Shown here in pieces: positions 42,776-50,590 of a DNA stretch of 64,000 bases (its first letter is position 1; each line of letters starts with the position of its first letter). The translations under genes and the position numbers were made by a program. The stretch comes from Dictyobacter aurantiacus (GTDB lineage Bacteria; Chloroflexota; Ktedonobacteria; Ktedonobacterales; Ktedonobacteraceae). The stretch spans positions 5,084,001 through 5,148,000 of the forward strand of contig NZ_BIFQ01000001.1 in NCBI RefSeq assembly GCF_003967515.1, written 5' to 3'. Below the pieces are notes generated by a model. The model was not told where the DNA came from. It saw only the letters and a list, made by a program, of their open reading frames with translations, and ran no database searches.

Positions 42776-43317
42776 GACTGCCTTGCCTTGATGAATGCCT
42801 GCGTGGCGAGAACGTATCTGACATTCAACGCGTGCTCACCTACCGATCAGATTTCTTCGGCCTCCCTATGTCTATGCTCTCCCAGGAAGTCTTGCGCGGC
42901 CCCTCCGAGTGGCTGGTGGGCGAGCGCGAGCTCTTTGCCGCCTTTACCTCCTCGCTCAACCACTGCCCCTTTTGACTTGGCTCCCACGGCGCAGTTGCGT
43001 CGACAGCCCTGGATGCCGAACTGGTCAACGCCGTAATCGCGGATTGGCGTACCGCACCCATCAACGAGAAATTGCGCGCCATGCTGGAATTCCTGGAAAA
43101 ATACACCCTGCGCCCGTCCGAGATCGTTCCCCAGGACATGCAACGCCTGCTGGAGATCGGTATTAGTGAGCAGGCCATCCAGGACGCACTCTATGCCAGC
43201 GCTATCTTCCAGATCATGAATCGTCTGGCCGACAGCTTCGATGTCGCCGTTCCACCTCCCGAAGCGTTCGCCCGCACAGCCGCCGCCCGGCTCGAACGCG
43301 GCTACTATCAATCCTGA
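42772..43317 (+). CDS. AhpD-like peroxidase-related selenoprotein with CxxU motif (in-frame UGA)
   Basis: 181 residues if the TGA at 42973-42975 is read as selenocysteine (U68). AAGGAGG precedes ATG 42772. The frame continues past the TGA for 114 codons with clear homology: GPSEWLVGERELFAAFTSSL, then NHCPF-U-LGSHGAVAS, and YASAIFQIMNRLADSFD. The spacing E53, C65, U68, H72 equals that of the catalytic E118, C130, C133, H137 in mycobacterial AhpD, so U replaces the resolving or attacking Cys. Role: thiol/selenol reduction of peroxides or a related proton relay. A nonsense mutation is possible, but the exact position and the hairpin after the TGA argue against it. Confidence 0.88.
42979..43008 (+). 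promoter_or_regulatory. Candidate bacterial SECIS hairpin
   Basis: Directly downstream of the in-frame TGA. GGCT (42979-42982) pairs with AGCC (43005-43008), and CGGCGC (42987-42992) with GCGTCG (42997-43002, one G-U), leaving the loop AGUU. The loop has the G-U pair of residues that SelB reads, 19-20 nt after the UGA, close to the spacing in E. coli fdhF. Confidence 0.75.
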
Positions 43318-43346
43318 ACCATTACCGCTGTTCATTTAGTTCGCAG

Positions 43347-43423
43347 TAGCCATCTACCTGTACCATATCCGCAGATAGATGGCTATTCTGTGACGAGGTA
43401 TATCTATCGCATGTCGATAGATA
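43347..43423 (+). terminator. Two hairpins behind the selenoprotein operon
   Basis: TAGCCATCTA (43347-43356) pairs with TAGATGGCTA (43376-43385), and TATCTATCG with CGATAGATA (43401-43423). No long T-tract follows either, so termination is possible rather than certain. Confidence 0.45.
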
Positions 43424-43557
43424 GTTGGTAAAAAATAAGGTCTATTAGTCATATTTTCTATTATAATATTTTATATGGCATGCAGAATGTGTACAATAGT
43501 AGAAACGAGTAAAGCACTTATTTTATGAGAACATAATTTTTGGTAGGAGAATATTGT

Positions 43558-44613
43558 ATGTATGGCCAGCATATAGCTGTAGTGCCTGTAACTGATGAGC
43601 ACATACCCGCGATTGTGGAGCTAGTGCGTGCACAGGAGCGTCGCTGGTACAGCCTGGATCCTCGATTACGTAATGTGCGCTCGGCTGAACAGGTGATGGA
43701 GATGCTCCAGCTGCATCGGCGACAGCAGCTGCCGCCTGTGGCCGCGCTGGATGAGCAGGGCCGGGTCTGCGGATATGTCCATCCCAAGATCTGGCAACTG
43801 CATCCCAAAGATGGGTTGAGGGCCTTTTTCACGGCGCGCAATGGTCTGGCAAAGTCGCTGACGCTGCCCGATCCGGCTGACCCCAACGCTTTTCGCGTGG
43901 CGGGCGCCCTTTTTGCTACGCTGTCGCGCCTGTGGAGCGAGCAGCAGGTATACGGCGAGATGATCCGCTGGCCCTGTTGTGATCCCTGGCTCTCGTCATT
44001 GGTACGCAAGCAAGGTTTCCTGCTTGATAGCGATCTGGCCTATCAGGCGGCCCCGGTCGCGCTGGCGTCTTGCCCTTTCCCTGACGATATCTATGCTCGC
44101 CTGGCCCGTCCCGAGGATGAGGAGGCGCTGGTCGCTTTATTTACCGAGGAGCTCCTGTTTCATGAGCCCTATACACCGTTTGTGCGCATGAGCTCTTCTG
44201 TGGAGCGCGCCTTCCGCGATCGCCTGGACCTGCTGTGGTCGGGGAAGAGCGTTGAGGAGGGGGCGCCGCTGGTCGTGGTGATCGAACGGGGTGCACAAAT
44301 AGTGGCGATGTCTGAAAGCGATCTGTATATAATTGAAGCCGAGGACGATGGAGAGCCGTATTTTATGCCTCGTGGCCGCTATGGACATATTAATAACGTG
44401 GGAGTACAGCAGGCTTTTCGCGGTCAGGGTATTGGGCGCCTGCTGGTCCAGGCCAGCTTTGAAGAGCTTGCCCATCTGCGCTTAGATGGCTATCTTTTAT
44501 GGTTCAATCCCGCCAATCCTCTCTCCAGCCAGTTCTGGCCGCGTATGGGATTCAGCCCGCTCTGGCGTACCTATCAGCGCCATTATTCTGAGCGCGGGGG
44601 GGTGCTGTTCTGA
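43558..44613 (+). CDS. GNAT-family N-acetyltransferase
   Basis: 351 residues from ATG 43558 with AGGAGA seven bases upstream. The C-terminal GNAT domain is clear: INNVGVQQAFRGQGIGRLLV (motif A, acetyl-CoA pyrophosphate binding, near 285-305) and NPLSSQFWPRMGF (motif B). The N-terminal 150 residues look like a degenerate GNAT domain (VPVTDEHIPAIVELVRAQE). Two-domain GNATs of this kind often act on amino sugars or antibiotics. Monocistronic with an AT-rich upstream region. Substrate unknown. Confidence 0.87.
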   Translation: MYGQHIAVVPVTDEHIPAIVELVRAQERRWYSLDPRLRNVRSAEQVMEMLQLHRRQQLPPVAALDEQGRVCGYVHPKIWQLHPKDGLRAFFTARNGLAKSLTLPDPADPNAFRVAGALFATLSRLWSEQQVYGEMIRWPCCDPWLSSLVRKQGFLLDSDLAYQAAPVALASCPFPDDIYARLARPEDEEALVALFTEELLFHEPYTPFVRMSSSVERAFRDRLDLLWSGKSVEEGAPLVVVIERGAQIVAMSESDLYIIEAEDDGEPYFMPRGRYGHINNVGVQQAFRGQGIGRLLVQASFEELAHLRLDGYLLWFNPANPLSSQFWPRMGFSPLWRTYQRHYSERGGVLF

Positions 44614-44620
44614 TCAATCA

Positions 44621-45076
44621 CTAGCTTTCCTTCTGCACGAGCTGCAGCTTGCTGTGATCGCCCTCCTGGACGATGGTAAGCCTGGCGAAGTCGGCATGGG
44701 AGGATGGCGCGTTGGCATGCTGGATGCCGCCATAAATAGTTTCGCTGCCACGCAGGATGAGGTGCAGGGTACAGTTGCAGGAGGGGTCCTGCGCGGCGGG
44801 GCACGTCTCCAGCAACTGGCGGATCGTCTGCATGCTTGTCAGGTCCAGCACATACCACCAGTACATGTCCCAATCTTCATCTTCCCAGTAGTTCCAGCAA
44901 TCATGTGAGTATTTCTGGAGTATGCCGCTGCCGCACTGCTGGCAGGCCAGCAAGAGCGTACTGGCATAGGCGAAATTATGCCCGCTTGCTTCGTGCGGGA
45001 TGCCAGCGTCCCTGACATGCATCAAGAGCTCCAGCCCGCTGGCCTGGCAGACCAGGCATGAAGTGATCGCCGCCAT
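44621..45076 (-). CDS. Hypothetical Cys-rich protein
   Basis: 151 residues, AGAGGAAA before the ATG at 45076. CLVC (8-11) and CQQCG (45-49) form a probable zinc ribbon, and a further CPAAQDPSCNC lies near 91-101. The middle is rich in Trp and Asp (WNYWEDEDWDMYWWYVLDL). I do not recognise the family. It is convergent with the GNAT gene (7 bp apart) and its 5' side faces palindrome J. Cytoplasmic; function unknown. Confidence 0.65.
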   Translation of the reverse strand: MAAITSCLVCQASGLELLMHVRDAGIPHEASGHNFAYASTLLLACQQCGSGILQKYSHDCWNYWEDEDWDMYWWYVLDLTSMQTIRQLLETCPAAQDPSCNCTLHLILRGSETIYGGIQHANAPSSHADFARLTIVQEGDHSKLQLVQKES

Positions 45077-45190
45077 CTGTTCGCGTTTCCTCTCTTTGCG
45101 CTAGCTAACCACCCCCATCGTACCTGCATATGCGCATAAACATGCATCTGTATACTAGACAATGAAATGTCGCAGAATTTAAAATCGCTC

Positions 45191-45460
45191 TGCGCTTTCG
45201 CACCTGCAGTGCTTACGAGTTCATTTTGTGTTGATGCGGCAGGGGCGCTCATATTCCACCGCTCTATTTTATGTTGATGCGGCAGGGGCGCTCATATTCC
45301 ACCGCTCTATTTTATGTTGGTGTGACAGGGGCGCTCATATTCCACCGCTCTATTTTATGTTGGTGTGACAGGGGCGCACTCGCGCCCCTGTCACACCAAC
45401 ATAAAAAAACGAGTGCGGCCGCGCAGCGGACGCGCGTGCGGGGGCACGCATGCCCCCATA
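45191..45460. repeat. Family 1 element J: 43 bp tandem left arms, palindrome and tail
   Basis: A head (TGCGCTTTCGCACCTGCAGT) is followed by four left-arm units at 45241, 45284, 45327 and 45370 (43 bp period). Only the last joins a right arm, giving a perfect palindrome 45353-45406 (25 bp arms, tip GCGC-ACTC-GCGC), then the standard tail 45412-45445. The first two units carry TTGATGCGGC, the last two TTGGTGTGAC; the right arm matches the latter. Confidence 0.92.
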
Positions 45461-45614
45461 AAAAGTGTGTCTGACACACTCCCACTGTAACAAATCAGCA
45501 ATTCAGGACGTTGAAGCAATGTACGTAGTCGCCTGTGTCCTTTTTTGTTCTCTCATCCTTGCATATGAGCAGCCCACGCCGGGCCAGCTACATAATAATA
45601 AGGAGCCTTTTCTA

Positions 45615-46112
45615 ATGAGCCACCTGTTTGTTCTTGAGTTTAACGACGAGGCATCTGCCCAGCAAGTGGTCGATACCTTAAAGCAGTTACAGCAGCAGCA
45701 ACTGATCAAGCTTGATGATGCCGCTATCTATACTAAGGAGCCCGATGGCAAGCCCAGGATCCGACAGCTGCATAACCTGGTGGGCGCTGGCGCGATGGGC
45801 GGCGCTTTTTGGGGCCTGCTGGTTGGCTTGCTGTTCCTGTCGCCTCTGCTGGGGGCCGCGGTCGGAGCAAGCGCGGGCGCGCTGGCCGGGAAATTCACGG
45901 ATATCGGGATCGACGATAAGTTTATTAAGGAGATTGGCGATACCGTTCAGCCGGGCCAGAGTGCCCTCTTCTTGCTGACCAGCAATGCGGTCGCCGACAA
46001 AGTGGTGCCCGCGCTGAAGAATTTCCAGTTCAAGCTGTTGCGTACCTCGCTCTCCAACGAGAACGAACAGAAGCTGCGCGACATGATCAGCTCTACTACC
46101 ACAACCGCCTGA
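45615..46112 (+). CDS. DUF1269-family membrane-associated protein
   Basis: 165 residues from ATG 45615 (AAGGAGC upstream; an earlier in-frame start at 45465 has no site). The family pattern is HLFVLEFNDEASAQQVVDTL, then HNLVGAGAMGGAFWGLLVGL, a Gly-rich hydrophobic hairpin (about 60-95), and DKFIKEIGDTVQPGQSALFL. DUF1269 proteins are probably peripheral or inserted in membranes; many are stress-induced. Function unknown. An intrinsic terminator follows at 46197. Confidence 0.85.
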   Translation: MSHLFVLEFNDEASAQQVVDTLKQLQQQQLIKLDDAAIYTKEPDGKPRIRQLHNLVGAGAMGGAFWGLLVGLLFLSPLLGAAVGASAGALAGKFTDIGIDDKFIKEIGDTVQPGQSALFLLTSNAVADKVVPALKNFQFKLLRTSLSNENEQKLRDMISSTTTTA

Positions 46113-46196
46113 TCGCTGCGTCGAGCCGCCCCCAGGAGTAGCCAGGGACGAGCAGCACAGCCTCGGCGATGTTTCGAGCGCGCACAGGCCGGGCTG

Positions 46197-46240
46197 ACAG
46201 GAATGTATACACGTTCCTGTCAGCCCGGCCTTTTCTTTTC
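46197..46240 (+). terminator. Intrinsic terminator behind the DUF1269 gene
   Basis: 18 bp perfect stem (46197-46214 with 46215-46232 across a loop centred on TGTATACACG, arms AGGCCGGGCTGACAGGAA) followed by TTTCTTTT. Confidence 0.9.
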
Positions 46241-46322
46241 TGGCATCTGCACTTTCCGCTTTGGACCGGCATAACGGTATCGTAATGCTGGGGAGTCGAA
46301 CGGGTTTTGAAGGAGGTTGCAG

Positions 46323-46664
46323 ATGCCTTTAATTATCCCATGTACCGAGCGCTTTGTGCACGCCCTGGAGGGGCTTAACCCTACCGAACGTTCCATTGTG
46401 GTCAGGAAGATACGCCTTTTTGTGACTAATCCCTATAGTAAGTCTCTCAAAGTCCACCGCTATATGGCCCTGGACAATGTATGGGAATTCTATGTTGATC
46501 GGCGCATGCGCGTGCTCTTTGAGCGGCTGGAGGGCCAACCCCACCTGAGCGACGTTGGCTTCCATGCTATTTTAGATAAGGCCTGTCGTTATCGTTATAC
46601 ACTCTATACCCACGCGTTGCATGTAGAAGAAAATAAGTATCATTACTCGACCAGGCATGAATAG
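46323..46664 (+). CDS. RelE/YoeB-like toxin-fold protein, solitary
   Basis: 113 residues from ATG 46323, AGGAGG six bases upstream. TERFVHALEGLNPTERSIVVRKI, then NPYSKSLKVHRYMALDNVW and EFYVDRRMRVLFER resembles the ParE/RelE barrel, where the last Arg residues bind mRNA or the ribosome. The ending HAILDKACRYRY is unusual for RelE. No antitoxin gene lies beside it, so it may be a degenerate or stand-alone RNase, or a HigB-like orphan. Confidence 0.65.
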   Translation: MPLIIPCTERFVHALEGLNPTERSIVVRKIRLFVTNPYSKSLKVHRYMALDNVWEFYVDRRMRVLFERLEGQPHLSDVGFHAILDKACRYRYTLYTHALHVEENKYHYSTRHE

Positions 46665-46886
46665 GGCTGGCCCGTGACCGTGGTCGGTGTGTTGTGGTTA
46701 TGGGTGCGCCCGTGCTGGCACCTGTGTGCGTGCCGACATAGATGTCTCGCGGTACAATAGGATTGCTGGTTGCTGGTGAGTGGGAAGACAAAGGTGTTCT
46801 TTTTTCATAGTTTTTTCAATGTTCAGCATATACAATAGAGAGGTCTATTCGGTATATATTGCATATAGATGTAGTGAAGGGGCGGC

Positions 46887-47642
46887 ATGTTTAGAAATTT
46901 ACACGCGATCGAGATCGCGGAGGGCGCGCTGCTCGCTGATATCGCGGTGGCCTTTCAATTTATGGTCGCCTTTCTGCCGGTTGGCGCGGGCTTCTTCGTG
47001 TTCCTCAATATGGTCGTTTTCACGGTCCTGGTGCTGCGGCGCGGCCTGTATGTCGCGCTGATGGGCATCGTGACCGCTATCTGCCTGCTCTGCATTCTCA
47101 TCGGCCCTCATGGCGCTACCTCACTGGTCACGGAAGGGCTGGCCGGCCTCTTTCTGGGTCTGACGATGAAGTATCGCCTGCCCCATCTGCTGGTCATCTT
47201 TCTGGGAGCGCTCGGCGGATCTACCTACTTATTCGTACTGATTATTACTGTGGCCTGGCTAACGGGTGTCCCATTTGATACCTATATTCGCAGCATGCAC
47301 CACGCCTATAATACGGTCATTCCCATTCTGGCATTGATCGCGCAGCACGTATGGTTGGGAACATTCTGGCGGCAGCAGCTCTATCCACTGATCGCGGCGC
47401 TGGCCCAATGGGGCTTTGCCCACTGGATGATCATGTTCTATGCTCTTCTGTTCCTCGTCTTTATCCCGGCCATCGTGGTCATCTATTGGACGGCGAACTC
47501 GTTCGTGCGCCTACTTGGCTATGATGTCCGGCCTCTCCTGGAGGGCAAGGTCGGTCGCCAGGTGCATCGCGCGCGCCGGCGCGTGGTAACATTTATCTTG
47601 AAAAGAAAGGCTCGAGAGAGACGATGGAGCAAAGCAGCGTGA
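46887..47642 (+). CDS. ECF-type transporter S-component-like membrane protein
   Basis: 251 residues starting at ATG 46887. About eight hydrophobic segments; a Gly-rich stretch VTEGLAGLFLGLTMKYRLP precedes a small cytoplasmic tail (RQVHRARRRVVTFILKRKAR). It resembles DUF2232/YybS or ECF substrate-binding units and is directly joined to two ECF ATPase genes (19 bp overlap with the first). The transported substrate is unknown and no vitamin riboswitch was seen upstream. Confidence 0.65.
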   Translation: MFRNLHAIEIAEGALLADIAVAFQFMVAFLPVGAGFFVFLNMVVFTVLVLRRGLYVALMGIVTAICLLCILIGPHGATSLVTEGLAGLFLGLTMKYRLPHLLVIFLGALGGSTYLFVLIITVAWLTGVPFDTYIRSMHHAYNTVIPILALIAQHVWLGTFWRQQLYPLIAALAQWGFAHWMIMFYALLFLVFIPAIVVIYWTANSFVRLLGYDVRPLLEGKVGRQVHRARRRVVTFILKRKARERRWSKAA

Positions 47643-48505
47643 GCACCTCCCTTTTGATCGATGTTCAGGACGTAACATATACCTATCCCGTTCAACCGCG
47701 CAAGGTGGGCCGTGAGCAGGAGTCGCCGCCCGTGCCGGCTTTGCGTGATATCAGTGTGCGCATCCAGCAGGGCGAGTACGTGGTGATTCTGGGCCACAAC
47801 GGTAGCGGCAAGTCGACGCTGGCGCGCCAGTGTAACGCGCTGCTGCTGCCGGACGAGGGCCGCGTGCTGGTGGCGGGTATGGATACCCGCGATCCGTCTT
47901 GCCAGCGTACGATTCGTGAGCGCGTGGGGATGATCTTTCAGAATCCCGACAATCAGTTGATCGCGACGGTGGTGGAGGATGATGTGGCCTGGGGACTGAC
48001 TGTGCGCGGATATGCCGCCTCAGAGATTCGGACGCGGGTCGACTCGGCGTTGGAAGCGGTGGGCATCGCCCATCTGCGCCAGTTGCCTCCTCACCAGTTG
48101 TCGGGGGGGCAGCGCCAGCGCCTGGCCATCGCTGGCATCCTGGCGCTGCAGCCGAGCTGCATCATCGCCGACGAGGCGACCTCGATGCTGGACCCCTTCT
48201 CGCGCCAGGAGATGGCCCGGTTGTTTGCCACCCTGCATCGCGAGCTGGGACTGACCATCGTGCAGGTGACCCATCTTCTGGAGGAGGCCGTCTACGCTGA
48301 GCGCATCGTGGTGATGGAGCAGGGCCGTGTGCTGGATGACGGGACGCCAGCCCAGATCTTCGGAGACCTGGAGCGGCTGCGTGCCCTCAAATTGATTATA
48401 CCTGATCCCCTGAGGTTGGTTGCGCGCCTGCGCCGGGCTGGCTTCGATCTGGCTCCCGGGGCGGTCTCGAATGAAGAGATTGCGCGGGAGATTGCCCATG
48501 CATGA
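47624..48505 (+). CDS. ECF transporter ATPase (EcfA1-like)
   Basis: 293 residues. Walker A LGHNGSGKSTLARQCNALL (near 55), Q-loop GMIFQNPDNQLIATVVEDDV (EcfA pattern), signature HQLSGGQRQRLAIAGILA, Walker B CIIADEATSMLD and H-loop VQVTHLLEEA. The Ser/Thr at the ADEATSML position suits EcfA1, in contrast to the paired subunit. It overlaps the S-component gene by 19 bp and the next ATPase gene by 8 bp. Acts as one half of the heterodimeric motor at the membrane. Confidence 0.92.
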   Translation: MEQSSVSTSLLIDVQDVTYTYPVQPRKVGREQESPPVPALRDISVRIQQGEYVVILGHNGSGKSTLARQCNALLLPDEGRVLVAGMDTRDPSCQRTIRERVGMIFQNPDNQLIATVVEDDVAWGLTVRGYAASEIRTRVDSALEAVGIAHLRQLPPHQLSGGQRQRLAIAGILALQPSCIIADEATSMLDPFSRQEMARLFATLHRELGLTIVQVTHLLEEAVYAERIVVMEQGRVLDDGTPAQIFGDLERLRALKLIIPDPLRLVARLRRAGFDLAPGAVSNEEIAREIAHA

Positions 48506-49406
48506 CGCTATTATACAGGTCGAGCACCTCACCCATATCTACAAGACGCCCCCGCTTGAGAAGAAGGCGCTTGATGATGTTAGCCTGGAGATTAAGCGTG
48601 GGGATTGCGTGGCGCTGATCGGCTTCAACGGCTCCGGGAAATCGACGCTGGTGCAGCACTTTAATGGCCTGCTGCGCCCGACCCTGGGATCGCTGCGCGT
48701 CGACGGCGTCGATGTGGGTGATCCCCATGTGGACCTGCGGGCGCTGCGGCAGCGCGTGGGCATGCTCTTTCAATTTCCCGAGTCGCAGCTGTTCGCACCG
48801 ACGGTCTACGCGGATGTCGCCTTTGGCCCCCAGCGCATGAAGCTGGGCCGCCACGAGATCCGCGCGCGCGTGAAGGGGGCCCTGCGCAGCGTGGGCCTGC
48901 CGCCCGAAGAGTACGGCCACCGTTCGCCGTTCGCCCTCAGCGGCGGGCAGCGCAGGCGCGTCGCCCTGGCCGGCGTGCTGGCAATGTCGCCGCGCATTCT
49001 GATCCTGGACGAGCCAACCGTGGGACTCGATGGTGAGGGGCGCGCGGAGTTCTATTCTTATCTGCAGAAAGTGCGCAGCGAGCATGGCGTGACCATCATC
49101 CTGGTCTCCCACGACATGTCGGAGGTGGCGAGCATGGCCGGCTGGCTGTATGTCTTGCATCACGGGCGCATCGTCATGCAGGGGGAGCCGCGCCACGTCT
49201 TCGCGCGCGGCGAACAGTTGCGGGAATGGGACCTGGCTGTACCACCGCTGCACGATCTACTGACCCATCTGCGTCGCCAGGGGATCGCGCTCCCCGTGGA
49301 GATCTCCACGGTCGATGAGGCCTTCGACTTCCTGCAGGCACACAGACAAAAAAGCAGCTTCCAGGTTGTTTGCCCGGAAGCTGAGGCAGATCAACCTCGT
49401 CGTTAG
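48498..49406 (+). CDS. ECF transporter ATPase (EcfA2-like)
   Basis: 302 residues from ATG 48498. Walker A IGFNGSGKSTLVQHFNGLL (near 40), Q-loop GMLFQFPESQLFAPTVYADV, signature FALSGGQRRRVALAGVLA, Walker B ILILDEPTVGLD (EcfA2 pattern) and H-loop ILVSHDMSEVA. With the preceding ATPase it forms the A/A' module. The C-terminal 50 residues are longer than usual. The EcfT gene that should complete the complex is 3.1 kb downstream. Confidence 0.92.
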   Translation: MHDAIIQVEHLTHIYKTPPLEKKALDDVSLEIKRGDCVALIGFNGSGKSTLVQHFNGLLRPTLGSLRVDGVDVGDPHVDLRALRQRVGMLFQFPESQLFAPTVYADVAFGPQRMKLGRHEIRARVKGALRSVGLPPEEYGHRSPFALSGGQRRRVALAGVLAMSPRILILDEPTVGLDGEGRAEFYSYLQKVRSEHGVTIILVSHDMSEVASMAGWLYVLHHGRIVMQGEPRHVFARGEQLREWDLAVPPLHDLLTHLRRQGIALPVEISTVDEAFDFLQAHRQKSSFQVVCPEAEADQPRR

Positions 49407-49706
49407 AGTCGGTCGACCTGTAAGGATTGCTGCTCGTATGCCGCTCTTCTCCCTGGTGGAAGGCCACATGGCGGTGCGAACGAACTGGAACGCACCGGCC
49501 CCGTCGGCCAACGACCACAGGACGCGACAGGTGAACAGACAACAGCATCGTTCGAACAATTCGAACATTTGTATTATACAACATACTTATTCCTATTTCT
49601 ATGTTGTCTCGCAAAGCCACACCAATGCATTGACATGTCAGTGCAGTAATCATAAAATGACGCCGTATACGGGCTACCAATCGCGATCCAAAAAGGAGAG
49701 GGGATC
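49407..49706. other. Intergenic region between the ECF ATPases and the HTH gene
   Basis: No gene. It contains an interrupted palindrome GTTCGAA-CAA-TTCGAAC at 49550-49566, which overlaps a likely promoter (TATTAT near 49572). Confidence 0.5.
49550..49566. promoter_or_regulatory. Candidate operator near the HTH gene promoter
   Basis: Seven-base arms GTTCGAA/TTCGAAC around CAA, located at the -35 to -10 region of a likely promoter about 150 bp upstream of the HTH gene. The adjacent HTH protein is a possible ligand. It does not fit the usual LexA box. Confidence 0.4.
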
Positions 49707-50000
49707 ATGACTGTTTCATGTCGTCTTCGTATCTTGCTTGCGCAGTTGAATCTAGAGCGGGCGCAGCAGGGGCAGTCGGCTCTCAGCCTGCGGCGCCTGG
49801 CTCAAGAGAGCGGCGTCTCTCAAAGCGTGCTTGTCTCGCTGCATACCGGGCGTAGCCAGCGTATCGATTACGCGACCATTGATCGCTTGCTCTCCTATTT
49901 TAACCTTTTTATGCCCGTCACAATCGATGATTTATTGACCTGGGAGCCAGAAGTCGAGACGAACCGGGGGCATACCCTCCCGGCGGCCTTGCTTATGTGA
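49707..50000 (+). CDS. Small XRE-like HTH protein
   Basis: 97 residues, AAAGGAGAGGGG before ATG 49707. HTH: LRRLAQESGVSQSVLVSLHTGR (about 29-50), followed by RIDYATIDRLLSYFNLF, the pattern of Cro/C1-like proteins. Lone DNA-binding domain with a short tail. It starts a def/HAD cassette between the ECF genes and may control it. No toxin partner. Confidence 0.75.
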   Translation: MTVSCRLRILLAQLNLERAQQGQSALSLRRLAQESGVSQSVLVSLHTGRSQRIDYATIDRLLSYFNLFMPVTIDDLLTWEPEVETNRGHTLPAALLM

Positions 50001-50033
50001 GGCTTTTTTGAGATATAGAGGAGTGACTTCACC

Positions 50034-50555
50034 ATGGCGGTACGTGATCTAATCTATTATGGAAATCCGCTGTTGCGGCAGAAGGCGAAGAAGATCCATC
50101 GCTTCGATGCTTCGTTGCCCAGGCTGGCTCAGGATATGTTTGAAACGATGCACGCCAATAACGGTGCGGGCCTGGCTGCGCCGCAGATCGCGCTATCTAT
50201 CCGCTTCTTCGTGGTCGAACTGACCGATCCGGAGACCGAGAAGCATTATAAGGTGGCGATGGCCAATCCAGATATCGTCAAGTCCGAGGGCGAGCAGATC
50301 GGCCTGGATGGCTGTCTGAGCATCCCTGGCTACTATGGTGTCAACGTGCGGCGCGCGAACCGCGTGGTGGTCAAGGGCCAGGATGTGCGCGGTAAGCCTA
50401 TGCGCGTCGATGCTCAGGGCTATTTTGCCTGGGCCTTGCAGCATGAGATCGATCACCTGGACGGGATTCTCTATCTTGATCTGTTAGAGCGGCCAGAGGA
50501 TCTGCGCGAGATAGCTTCGAGCGAGGTTGAAGAGGCGCCCACCGCGCGTTCGTAG
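50034..50555 (+). CDS. def: Peptide deformylase
   Basis: 173 residues. The three deformylase motifs are complete: GAGLAAPQIALS (46-57), DGCLSIPGYYG (about 96-106, Cys ligand) and QHEIDHLDGILYLD (about 139-152, the HEIDH metal site). It removes the formyl group from new protein N-termini in the cytoplasm. A full-length bacterial type; it starts 33 bp after the HTH gene. The genome may have more than one def gene, as is common in this group. Confidence 0.95.
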   Translation: MAVRDLIYYGNPLLRQKAKKIHRFDASLPRLAQDMFETMHANNGAGLAAPQIALSIRFFVVELTDPETEKHYKVAMANPDIVKSEGEQIGLDGCLSIPGYYGVNVRRANRVVVKGQDVRGKPMRVDAQGYFAWALQHEIDHLDGILYLDLLERPEDLREIASSEVEEAPTARS

Positions 50556-50590
50556 CGCGCTGGTGTGGACGAATCGAAAGGATTGATGTC

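Noticed and set aside
42772-42975. AhpD-like gene broken by a nonsense codon
   Set aside because: The TGA sits exactly at the second redox Cys, the frame continues with intact homology, and a SECIS-like hairpin follows.
45230-45410. Possible CRISPR array (43 bp period)
   Set aside because: The units are nearly identical throughout, with no unique spacers between repeats, and no cas gene is present.
46665-46886. Vitamin riboswitch ahead of the ECF genes
   Set aside because: No TPP, cobalamin, FMN or folate riboswitch core sequence is present.
49550-49566. LexA/SOS box
   Set aside because: The arms GTTCGAA/TTCGAAC with a 3 nt centre do not match the GAAC-N4-GTTC spacing, and the neighbouring genes are not SOS genes.
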